The notes under the pieces were generated by a model that did not search any database, was not told the DNA's origin, and worked only from the letters and a program-made list of their open reading frames with translations. Positions 34,195-42,518 of a DNA stretch of 55,400 bases are shown one piece after another. Source of the DNA: Flammeovirgaceae bacterium (GTDB lineage Bacteria; Bacteroidota; Bacteroidia; Cytophagales; Cyclobacteriaceae); assembly GCA_023251155.1 (NCBI GenBank), contig JAHEZH010000012.1:2398-57797 (forward strand), read 5' to 3'. The position numbers and the translations under genes were made by a program. Position 1 is the first letter of the stretch; every line of letters begins with the position of its first letter.

Positions 34195-34529
34195 AATGTT
34201 AATTTTTTTAAGTGTTTAGAATTCAATTTTTTCAACTGATACCCGAAGTATTGAAAACTATGCCGACCGGATTTTACTTGCTTTTGTAAGTCATTTTGTC
34301 TTATTATGGTGATTTTTGGATGTTTTTTAAGACAAAATGACTTATTTATTGCCAGATTTGCCTGAAAGCAGGTGATCGGAAATGAATTATTCCGGTTCGA
34401 TTATCTTGCAGGGAGTTTATTGAAAAAGTGAAGGGACTTTCGCGACTCGGATGTTAATTCACCGATCAGCGTCACCGATGAACCTGTTCGCTATTCAATT
34501 TTGACTCGTACCCAGTTGATACGTATTCT
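34195..34529. other. Divergent intergenic region with inverted repeat
   Basis: 335 bases between the leftward Hsp20 gene and the rightward receptor fusion gene. Its main feature is the 17-bp inverted repeat at 34287-34344. No gene is seen. Both flanking promoters must lie here. Confidence 0.7.
34287..34344. promoter_or_regulatory. Perfect 17-bp inverted repeat upstream of Hsp20
   Basis: TAAGTCATTTTGTCTTA (34287-34303) and TAAGACAAAATGACTTA (34328-34344), separated by 24 T-rich bases. It is about 95 bases before the Hsp20 start. The arms themselves contain GTCATTTTGTC. It is too far from a coding end to be a simple terminator; a regulator-binding site is likely. Confidence 0.6.
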
Positions 34530-36443
34530 ATGAAGGGCAGAAGTTGGTTAGTGATCGCATCTCTGATGGGTTCCATCAGTTGGGTGTTTGGGCAAAAACC
34601 GGTGGAGGTGAACGATAGTATTGAGGCACGTGACTTCATGCCCTATGAACTGACCTATCTTATCGACTCGACCAATACGCTCACCTTTGGCCAGATTTCT
34701 TCTTCCGGGTTTGCTTCCCGGTTTCAGCAGCACACTTCCTATCAGAATAAAGATTTCAGAACCAATGCTTCGTACTGGATACGCATGCCGGTTCATCACC
34801 AGGCAACGTCAAAGAAAGTATGGCTGCTGGAGTTTTATGATCAGACCATCGATTACCTGGAGGCATTCATTCCCCAGGAAAATGGAAAGTATGAAAGTAA
34901 GCTGATGGGCGACAATCAGCCTTTTACTCATCGCATGTTCCGTCACAAAAACTTTGAGATCATGCTGGACATGAAGACGGATACGGTGATGTATTACTAC
35001 TTTAAAGTAAAGTCGCACGACTTTGCCGATATGCGCATTGCGTTCCGTTCGGTCAACTGGTTCATTTATTACGCACTGAATGAATACTTCCTCTTTGGTA
35101 CACTCTATGGGATGATATTGATCATCAGTTTGTACAATTTTCTCATGTACCTGGCGATCCGTGAGTTTAAAAACATCTTTTACATCTTTTATATTTTAAG
35201 TGTGGCGGCCTACGTGATGGGTATCGATGGGATCGGGTTTCAATACCTGTGGCCCAACCACCCGGAATGGAACGATTATGCCGTGGGGATTGCCTTGTAT
35301 TCGCTGATCCTGTGGGCGCTGGTATTTACCCGAAGATTTTTAAGCACCAAAGCCAATTCGCCCCGGCTGGACAGGGCACTTCGCTGGATGATTATCATTC
35401 GCTCTGTGCTTTTTGTTATGGAGCTTTTTTTCTTTCCGCAGTTTCTTACGTATCGCAACCTGGAGATTATTCCGCTATCGCTGATCTTTTATACCGGCAT
35501 TAAGGTATGGAAAGGCGGCTACCGGCCGGCACGCTTCTTTGTCATCGCCTACGGAGTGTTGTTTGCGGGTTTCTTTTTGCGTACGCTGGTTATTCTCAAT
35601 GTGCTTCCGTTCACCACGCTTTCGCATTACAGCCTGCACATCAGCTTTGCGCTGGAGATGCTGTTCTTAACTTTTGCGCTGGGCGATCGTATCCGCATTT
35701 TAAAAGACATGCGCGATCGTGCCTTGCGCCGAATCATTCATCAGCATGAAGTGAACATGCAGCTGAAAGACAAAGTGAACCGCGAGCTGGAAGAAAAGGT
35801 GAAGGAGCGCACGTTGGAAATACATGCCAAGAACAATGCACTTACCGAGAGCAATGCGCGCATCGAACGACAGTCCCGGGAGATTAATGAGATCAACTCC
35901 ATCCTTGACCTGGATAACTGGAAACTGAAAAACCGAATCAAAGAGGTACTGGAAGAACGGCTTCATGAAAAAACCATGGACTACCTGGAGTTCCGCACGC
36001 TCTACCCGGATACGATGGCCTGTTATCGTTTTCTTGAAACACTGAAGTGGGAGAATGGATTTCATTGTCGCAAATGTGGCAACGAGAAGTTCTTCCCGGG
36101 GACACAGAAATTTGCCAGGCGGTGTACCCGGTGCGGGTATAATGAATCCATCACCGCTTTCACCGTATTCCATAGCATTAAGTTTCCGATAGAGAAAGCA
36201 TTTTACATTACTTATCTGGCCGTTTCGGGCAAAAAAGAAGCTACCCTCGAAAAAATAGCTTCCCAGCTGGAAGTCGGGCTGAATACGGTGTGGAGTTTCC
36301 GCTCTAAAATTCAACAACGCCTGCAGGAACTGGAAGATTTTGGACGCAGGCCTACGGTGTCGCGCTGGGAGGAGGTCATTCTTACCGAGGGTACTACTTC
36401 CGCAAAAGCAAAGCCTGTTTCCAGAAAAAATGCAGCGATCTAA
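34530..36443 (+). CDS. 7TMR-DISM receptor fused to IS1595-type transposase zinc ribbon
   Basis: 637 aa. Domain order: signal peptide (1-21); periplasmic 7TMR-DISMED2 domain (about 37-178, LTFGQISSSGFASRF...SYWIRMPVHH...VWLLEFYDQTIDYLEAFI); seven membrane segments (about 185-390); a long charged coiled coil (about 395-490, HEVNMQLKDKVNRELEEKVKERTLEIHAKNNALTESNARIERQ); then a zinc ribbon with Cys513, Cys516, Cys532 and Cys535, and a helix-turn-helix-like tail (about 548-605: FTVFHSIKFPIEKAFYITYLAVSGKKEATLEKIASQLEVGLNTVWSFRSKIQ). The last part is the N-terminal DNA-binding region of IS1595-family transposases; the DDE catalytic domain is missing. No kinase or cyclase output is present. It could be a membrane-bound, ligand-controlled DNA-binding protein. 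It lies 439 bases upstream of SusC in the same direction. Confidence 0.85.
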   Translation: MKGRSWLVIASLMGSISWVFGQKPVEVNDSIEARDFMPYELTYLIDSTNTLTFGQISSSGFASRFQQHTSYQNKDFRTNASYWIRMPVHHQATSKKVWLLEFYDQTIDYLEAFIPQENGKYESKLMGDNQPFTHRMFRHKNFEIMLDMKTDTVMYYYFKVKSHDFADMRIAFRSVNWFIYYALNEYFLFGTLYGMILIISLYNFLMYLAIREFKNIFYIFYILSVAAYVMGIDGIGFQYLWPNHPEWNDYAVGIALYSLILWALVFTRRFLSTKANSPRLDRALRWMIIIRSVLFVMELFFFPQFLTYRNLEIIPLSLIFYTGIKVWKGGYRPARFFVIAYGVLFAGFFLRTLVILNVLPFTTLSHYSLHISFALEMLFLTFALGDRIRILKDMRDRALRRIIHQHEVNMQLKDKVNRELEEKVKERTLEIHAKNNALTESNARIERQSREINEINSILDLDNWKLKNRIKEVLEERLHEKTMDYLEFRTLYPDTMACYRFLETLKWENGFHCRKCGNEKFFPGTQKFARRCTRCGYNESITAFTVFHSIKFPIEKAFYITYLAVSGKKEATLEKIASQLEVGLNTVWSFRSKIQQRLQELEDFGRRPTVSRWEEVILTEGTTSAKAKPVSRKNAAI

Positions 36444-36882
36444 GGAGAGCTTTTCCTGGGAACGGTACGTTTTTACCCCGTAGTATCCCGGCTTTATTAT
36501 TCCCATCCTTCCTGAACGTGGGTTTCAGGCTTCCTTGCCGGGAAGTGATTCGGGCATCTTTTTTTACCCGGATGCATTACCCGGACTTAGTTTATCCATC
36601 AGGGGGCTTTAACCCCAACGCGTATCGGATGATTTTTGCGGAGTTCGCAATTACCGTTTGAAATGCGTGTTTTTTTGATGGTAAACTCCGGTGGTGAAGA
36701 AAGGCATATCTTCAATTTTGGGCGGGAAACGAATGTTTTTTTGGTGAGAAAAAAGGAGTTGAAAAGCACCCTGTTGAAGCACCGAAATCGATTGATTTTT
36801 GTAAAAAAACTACCCGCATCACTTGTTAGTCGATAATTTCACACGATAAAAACGTGAATACATATAGTTAATTTTTTACTCG
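36444..36882 (+). other. Leader region of the polysaccharide locus
   Basis: 439 bases between the receptor fusion gene and SusC. A weak hairpin (CCTGAA 36511-36516 with TTCAGG 36524-36529) lies near the start and repeated CCGG/CCCGG words around 36535-36590. The last 100 bases are AT-rich and should hold the SusC promoter, but I could not place a confident TTTG/TAnnTTTG pair. No gene is seen. Confidence 0.5.
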
Positions 36883-39800
36883 ATGATGCCTAAGTTGTTG
36901 TTTTTCAAATTGTTGTTCCTGGTGTGCATCAGCACATACGGGCAGCGCACGGTGCAGGGTACGGTGACCTCCAAAGACGATGGCCAGCCGATACCGGGAG
37001 TGAACGTGGTGGTGCAGGGTACTACAACGGGTACGGCTACGGATGTGGATGGGAAGTTCAGCCTTTCTTTACCGCCTGGTCAGAATACATTGAATTTTTC
37101 CTTTCTGGGGTATGTGACGCAGACGATCACCGTTGGGGAGCAGTCGGTAATTGATATCGCTCTGGCTACCGATACTCAGACTTTGGAAGAGGTGGTGGTA
37201 GTAGGTTACGGGGTGCAAAAGAAATCCGACATCACGGGATCTACCGCTACAGTAGGAGGAGCCGAATTGATCAGGCAGCCGGTTTTAACAGCTACACAAG
37301 CCATGCAGGGTAAAGTGGCAGGTGTTCAAATTATCAGCAGCGGACAGCCCGGTTCCTCTCCGCAGATCCGTATTCGTGGTGTGGGTACTACATTGAGTGG
37401 AACCACTTCGCTGTATGTAGTCGATGGAGTTTTAACGGACGATATCTCCAACATTAACACGGCAGATATTGTTGACATGAACATTTTAAAGGATGCCTCA
37501 TCTGCAGCCATTTATGGTTCGAGAGGAGCAAATGGTGTGATCATCATTACGACCAAAAGAGGATCGAATGGAAAACTTAAAATAGATTACAATAACAACA
37601 TTGGTATTCGCCAGGCGGCTAACCTGGTGCAAATGGCGAATAGCAGAGAGTATAGCAACTATGTACAGGCCGCCACAGGTAGTGCGCCTGCTACTTCCTC
37701 CTACGATACGGATTGGTACAAAACAATTCTGAGAAATGCGTGGCAGCAGAGCCATAATCTTTCCTTATCAGCCGGAACCGATAAATCGACCTATTTATTC
37801 AATGTAGGTTATCTCGATGATAACGGTATTGTGGTGGATAATTCGTTTAAGCGATTCACCATGCGTCTGAACAATGAGTACAAAATTACGGATCAGGTTA
37901 AATTCGGACTCCAGTCTTCCTACGCAAACAGTATTAACCAAAACGGTTTTAATAATATCAACATCGATGCCTATGGAAATGTGGGATCTGTATATAATGA
38001 TGCTTACCGAGCTGCTCCTTTTATTGCAGATATTGTTGACGGCCGGTATGGGAATACTTCTGCTTATCAGAATGTGGGCAATCCACTGCTGGATATAAAA
38101 AACAACAGCATCAAAGTAAAGGAAGATCGCTTTCAGGGTTCTTCTTTTTTAGAAGTAAAACCTTTGCCATGGCTTACTCTCCGTTCGTCGATCGGGGCTG
38201 ACCTTCGCAACACACTAAGCCGTGCTTACAATTATCAATTTAAGAATGATGAAACTACTTTTTTAGTATCGGGAGGTAATCAGCAAAACACACTGAGTAA
38301 TTTAAGTGTGAGAAATAATCAATCTTTCCGATGGGTATTTGATAACACCTTTACTATTGCAAAAACATTCGGGAAGCACGATATCGTCTTTTTAGGTGGT
38401 ACTACCGCAGAGAAATATAAGTTCAATTCATTTTCTGCCAGCCGTAAAGATGTGCCAGCCGATCCGGATCTCTGGTACCTGAATGTAGGTGATGCCAACA
38501 CTTCTACCAATGATGCTTCCGGAGATGCCTGGTCAAGAAACTCCTACCTGGCTCGATTGAATTATTCCTACGATGGAAAATATTTGCTTACCGCCACAGT
38601 ACGCAGAGACGGAAGCTCACGTTTGCCAGGCAAAAACCGCTGGCAGCAATATCCTTCCTTTGGTGTAGGATGGATTTTAAGCAGAGAGAGTTTCATGCAA
38701 GCTCAGACTGTTTTTGACTTGCTGAAGTTGCGTGCATCATATGGTAAAGTGGGTAATGATCAGATTCCTACAGACTCCTATATCAAAACAGTAGCGCTGA
38801 ATCTGCCTTATGCTTTTAATGGAAGTACTTCTCCGGCGACAAACGGTGCGCAGATCAATCAGTTTAAGGATCCTAACATTACCTGGGAAACAACGGAAGA
38901 ATATGATGTGGCTATTGAATTTGGAATAATTCAATCCAAACTTACCGGTGAGGTCAACTATTACAACAAGAAGGTAAACAATGCTCTCATCAATAAGCCA
39001 ATTCTTTATACCGTACTTGATGCAGATCACCAGGTTCTTACCAATGCTGCAGTTATTACTAACAAAGGAGTAGAGGTAGTGTTGAACTGGAAAGACAAAA
39101 TCAATGAGAACCTCTCCTACAATGTAAGTGCAAATGCCACCTTCAATAAGAACAATGTGGTTTCATTGAATGGAGGATTGCCCGTACAGGGTGGAGGGAT
39201 AGGTGCCGCTCAGGGGTTTGTGACTAATACCGATGTTGGTCATGCCGTGGGAAGTTTTTATGTATTGAAGAAACTGGGCGTATTCAATACCGATGCAGAA
39301 GCAGCCGAATACGTATCCAGCAGCGGTAAACAAATTCAACCGACTGCCAAAGCAGGTGACTTTAAATACGAAGATGTAAATGATGATGGTGTGATTGACA
39401 ATAAAGACAAACAATATTTTGGCTCTTATCAGCCCGTTGCTTATTTCGGTGTGAACCTTGGTGTAAATTATAAGCGCTGGGATTTTAGCATGAGCATTTA
39501 CGGAAACATTGGCAACAAAGTATACAATGGTAAAAAAGCGGTACGTGTATTAGGTACTGACAACGTAGAAAAAGACATGGTTTATAAACGCTGGACGCCT
39601 GCTAACCGCAGCCAGGATGAACCCGGAGCCAACACCGGAAATCTTTTAGCCTCTGATTATTTTGTTGAATCCGGCTCTTTTGCCCGTATTAACAATTTAA
39701 CGGTAGGATATACCATTCCTTCTGAGTCGCTGGAGCGTTTTAAAATTACCAGCTTCCGAGTGTATGCCACTTCGCAAAACTTATTTACCTACAAGAAATA

Positions 39801-39909
39801 CAGTGGCTTTACATCAGAGCTTCCCGGTGATGTAATTAATTCCGGTATTGAATTATCCGCTTATCCGACCACGCGTACTATTGCGATGGGCGTAAACATT
39901 GGTTTTTAA
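36883..39909 (+). CDS. SusC/RagA-family TonB-linked outer membrane transporter
   Basis: 1008 aa. Imports oligosaccharides through the outer membrane together with the SusD lid. A signal peptide (about 1-20) precedes a CarboxypepD_reg domain (about 22-100: VQGTVTSKDDGQPIPGVNVVVQGTTTGTATDVDGKFSL). The SusC hallmark EEVVVVGYG follows, then the plug (SDITGSTATVGGAELIRQPVLTATQAMQGKVAGVQI...RIRGVGTT...YVVDGV) with the NILKDASSAAIYGSRGANGVIIITTK box, and the barrel ending in IAMGVNIGF. No STN domain is present, so it is not of the sigma/anti-sigma signalling type. It is the first gene of the PUL and is followed by SusD after 28 bases. Confidence 0.96.
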   Translation: MMPKLLFFKLLFLVCISTYGQRTVQGTVTSKDDGQPIPGVNVVVQGTTTGTATDVDGKFSLSLPPGQNTLNFSFLGYVTQTITVGEQSVIDIALATDTQTLEEVVVVGYGVQKKSDITGSTATVGGAELIRQPVLTATQAMQGKVAGVQIISSGQPGSSPQIRIRGVGTTLSGTTSLYVVDGVLTDDISNINTADIVDMNILKDASSAAIYGSRGANGVIIITTKRGSNGKLKIDYNNNIGIRQAANLVQMANSREYSNYVQAATGSAPATSSYDTDWYKTILRNAWQQSHNLSLSAGTDKSTYLFNVGYLDDNGIVVDNSFKRFTMRLNNEYKITDQVKFGLQSSYANSINQNGFNNINIDAYGNVGSVYNDAYRAAPFIADIVDGRYGNTSAYQNVGNPLLDIKNNSIKVKEDRFQGSSFLEVKPLPWLTLRSSIGADLRNTLSRAYNYQFKNDETTFLVSGGNQQNTLSNLSVRNNQSFRWVFDNTFTIAKTFGKHDIVFLGGTTAEKYKFNSFSASRKDVPADPDLWYLNVGDANTSTNDASGDAWSRNSYLARLNYSYDGKYLLTATVRRDGSSRLPGKNRWQQYPSFGVGWILSRESFMQAQTVFDLLKLRASYGKVGNDQIPTDSYIKTVALNLPYAFNGSTSPATNGAQINQFKDPNITWETTEEYDVAIEFGIIQSKLTGEVNYYNKKVNNALINKPILYTVLDADHQVLTNAAVITNKGVEVVLNWKDKINENLSYNVSANATFNKNNVVSLNGGLPVQGGGIGAAQGFVTNTDVGHAVGSFYVLKKLGVFNTDAEAAEYVSSSGKQIQPTAKAGDFKYEDVNDDGVIDNKDKQYFGSYQPVAYFGVNLGVNYKRWDFSMSIYGNIGNKVYNGKKAVRVLGTDNVEKDMVYKRWTPANRSQDEPGANTGNLLASDYFVESGSFARINNLTVGYTIPSESLERFKITSFRVYATSQNLFTYKKYSGFTSELPGDVINSGIELSAYPTTRTIAMGVNIGF

Positions 39910-39937
39910 TAGTTGATCACTGAAAGAGAATACTAAA

Positions 39938-41464
39938 ATGAAGAAACTAACTTTTATACTCACCAGCCTTTTTGTGATAATCACTCTTGGAATTATCACA
40001 TCTTCCTGTAGTGAAAGTTTTCTGGATATTAAAGTACAAGGCGGAGAAACAATTGATGCTGATCCGAATCTGGCTACCAAGTTGGTAACCGGTGTTTATA
40101 ACAGCCTGACGCAAGGCGATTGTTTTGGTAATGGTGATGTGCATGGATGGGCTTTTACTTCGCTTACCTGCACGATCTCTGATGATGCCGATAAGGGAAG
40201 TACACCCTCCGATCAGGCAGTGCCCATTGGCGATATCGACAACTTCACACTGACCTCTACCAACAAATTTTGTGAAACCATCTGGGGTGGACACTTTAAT
40301 GGAATAGGAGCCGCAAATCAGGCATTGAATGCATTGTCTTCCTCTACGACTATTGATGCAGCACAGTTGAAAGAATATCAGGCTGAGGTTCGCTTCATCA
40401 GAGGCTACCTTTATTTTAACATGGTCCGTATGTTTGGTGCAGTTCCATTAGTGCTCCGTGTACCTGCTGATCTTGAAGATGCTGCTAATGATCCTGCCTA
40501 TTCTACACGCGTAGATGCATCAATCGTTTATGATAGCATTGCCCGCGATTTACAATTTGCAATTGATCATCTTCCTATAAAAGCACAAGCCGTTACAGGA
40601 CATGTTACCAAGGGAGCGGCCCAAGCCATGTTGGCCAAAGTATATATGTATCGGGGCGACTGGCCAAAAGTGCAGGCGCTAACAGACGCAGTGATTGCTT
40701 CCGGTCAATATTCTTTGGTCAGCGATTATGCGACTATCTGGAGACAAGCAGGTGACAATAACGATGAATCGATTTTTGAAATACAAACGGGTAATTTTAA
40801 TAATGCCAATCTTAAGATTGATAACTATATCGTGAGTCAGGGACCCCGCTCCGGAGGTAAAGGAGGTTGGGACGATTTAGGTTATGGATTCAATACCCCT
40901 ACTACCAGCCTGATTAATGCTTATGAACCCAATGATTTAAGAAAGGCGGCCACCATTCTCTTTATCGATAACTCGGGTACGCATAAAGGCACTGTATTGT
41001 GGGACGGGAGAAGGATACCCAGTTCAGACTCCGTTCAGAACCTGTATTATAACTATAAAGCCTACACCAGTATGACCAAAGAAACTTTCAAGATCGTAGC
41101 GGATAAAGATCGTCCTAAGAATGTACGTATTCTGAGGTATGCGGAAGTGTTGCTGATGAATGCAGAAGCTTCGCTTCACACCGGTTCAGGTGATGCGACT
41201 GCCCAGGTAAATAAAATAAGAACCCGCGCGGGGCTGCCTTCAAAAGCGAGTGTAACAATTGATGACGTATGGAAAGAACGCAGACTTGAATTTGCTATGG
41301 AGCACGATCGCTTCTGGGATCTGGTGAGACAAGGCCGCGCTGCACAGGTAATGCAGGCTGCAGGCAAAAAATTTGTTGCAGGCACACATGAATTGTTGCC
41401 TGTTCCCAATTCTCAAATCATTTTAAGTGGCGGAAAAATCAGCCAGAACTTTGGATACAATTGA
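39938..41464 (+). CDS. SusD/RagB-family surface glycan-binding lipoprotein
   Basis: 508 aa. Outer-membrane lipoprotein with lipobox ITSSC (Cys near 24). It forms the lid of the SusC channel. SusD features are present: AEVRFIRGYLYFNMVRMFGAVPLV with the TPR-like core, HVTKGAAQAMLAKVYMYRGDW, and the C-terminal RILRYAEVLLMNAEASLHTG...VNKIRTRAGLP...VWKERRLEFAMEHDRFWDLVRQGRA block. Length is typical. It follows SusC by 28 bases and precedes a LamG-type lipoprotein by 90 bases in the same direction. Confidence 0.96.
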   Translation: MKKLTFILTSLFVIITLGIITSSCSESFLDIKVQGGETIDADPNLATKLVTGVYNSLTQGDCFGNGDVHGWAFTSLTCTISDDADKGSTPSDQAVPIGDIDNFTLTSTNKFCETIWGGHFNGIGAANQALNALSSSTTIDAAQLKEYQAEVRFIRGYLYFNMVRMFGAVPLVLRVPADLEDAANDPAYSTRVDASIVYDSIARDLQFAIDHLPIKAQAVTGHVTKGAAQAMLAKVYMYRGDWPKVQALTDAVIASGQYSLVSDYATIWRQAGDNNDESIFEIQTGNFNNANLKIDNYIVSQGPRSGGKGGWDDLGYGFNTPTTSLINAYEPNDLRKAATILFIDNSGTHKGTVLWDGRRIPSSDSVQNLYYNYKAYTSMTKETFKIVADKDRPKNVRILRYAEVLLMNAEASLHTGSGDATAQVNKIRTRAGLPSKASVTIDDVWKERRLEFAMEHDRFWDLVRQGRAAQVMQAAGKKFVAGTHELLPVPNSQIILSGGKISQNFGYN

Positions 41465-41554
41465 TGATGTAATAGGACGGATTAATGGAGCTGTTGAAGC
41501 AATTAATAAAAACGAGAACTAAATTTTAAAACTTAACTTTTTAACCAAACAAAG

Positions 41555-42451
41555 ATGAAAAGAACAATGAAGTATTTATCAGCCTGCGCTGTTGCGGTAG
41601 CAATGACAGGCTTTGGATTGATGTCGTGCTCTAAAGACGATGCTTTGCCAGCGATTGATGGCTATAACAATTCAGATGAAGTAGGATCTGCTAACCTTGT
41701 AGCGCATTGGACGTTTGATACTAATAACAATGAGGTAATATCGAATACAGCTCCATCGGCTACTTTTGGAACAGTAGGTTCTACTACTGGTCAAATCGGT
41801 AGTGCATTGAATTTGACAAAAGGCGCATTAGTATTCCCATCTATCGAGAAGATAAATACAGCTAATGCTCTGAATAATTTCACAGTAAGCTTATGGGTGA
41901 ACGTTAAAGGGAATAAAGGTACTGCCAATGAAGGCTTTACTGCTTTCTTTGGACTTGTACCAACTACCGCTACTGATGTATGGCCTGACTTAGTCGCAGC
42001 AGCTGAAACGGGACAATACAAACCAACTTCCGACACTTTGAAACTTAAAAATTTGTTAAATACTCATCCTGTTGGCGGAGGAAATAGCTTACAGGATAAT
42101 GTTGCTCAGAAGAATGGTGATAAAGGCGCTTTCTTTAAAGGTGCAGGAAGATGGGCTCACTATGTATTGACATGGAACGCATCTACTCATCAGTTTAAAA
42201 TTTATGCTGATGCTGTTTCAGTAGGCGGTTATGATGACAGAGGAACTACTGCGGAGTTAATTATGGCAGTTCCGATCAAGGCAGTATTCGGTAGCTTGGC
42301 CTCAAAAGACATTGGTTTTGCAAGCGCTCCTGATCAACAAAGCTGGAATCCTTGGGCTACAGCATCTATTGATGATGTGAGAGTATTCAACACGGTTCTT
42401 GCTGACAAGGATATTACAGCTTTGTTCAACTTGGGAACAGCTGGAAGATAA
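41555..42451 (+). CDS. LamG/concanavalin-like lipoprotein, candidate glycan-binding protein
   Basis: 298 aa, lipobox LMSC (Cys25) followed by SKDD, an acidic surface-export type signal. The mature part is a LamG-like jelly roll: LVAHWTFDTNNNEVISN, GSALNLTKGALVFP, NNFTVSLWVNVKG, WAHYVLTWNASTHQFKIYADAVSVG, and the closing SIDDVRVFNTVLADKDITALFN. It occupies the SusE/F position after SusD, where surface glycan-binding proteins lie. A LamG fold with no visible catalytic residues suggests binding to the glucan at the cell surface. A terminator hairpin follows, separating it from the enzyme genes. Confidence 0.88.
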   Translation: MKRTMKYLSACAVAVAMTGFGLMSCSKDDALPAIDGYNNSDEVGSANLVAHWTFDTNNNEVISNTAPSATFGTVGSTTGQIGSALNLTKGALVFPSIEKINTANALNNFTVSLWVNVKGNKGTANEGFTAFFGLVPTTATDVWPDLVAAAETGQYKPTSDTLKLKNLLNTHPVGGGNSLQDNVAQKNGDKGAFFKGAGRWAHYVLTWNASTHQFKIYADAVSVGGYDDRGTTAELIMAVPIKAVFGSLASKDIGFASAPDQQSWNPWATASIDDVRVFNTVLADKDITALFNLGTAGR

Positions 42452-42465
42452 TTTTATTTCTTAAT

Positions 42466-42507
42466 AGGGGGTACATAGATCATTTATTTATGTACCCTCT
42501 TTTTATT
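42466..42507 (+). terminator. Internal terminator within the polysaccharide locus
   Basis: AGGGGGTACATA (42466-42477) pairs with TATGTACCCTCT (42489-42500), one G-U pair, then TTTTTATT. It is 15 bases after the LamG gene stop and 12 bases before the GH144 start. Partial read-through would give more SusCD/LamG than enzyme. Confidence 0.8.
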
Positions 42508-42518
42508 CTGTAGAAGAT

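Noticed and set aside
34287..34344. CIRCE element upstream of the Hsp20 gene
   Set aside because: The inverted repeat has no TTAGCACTC/GAGTGCTAA arms and a 24-base spacer, unlike CIRCE.
34530..36443. Complete IS1595-family insertion sequence
   Set aside because: Only the zinc ribbon and HTH-like part is present, fused in frame to a receptor; there is no DDE domain and no terminal inverted repeats.
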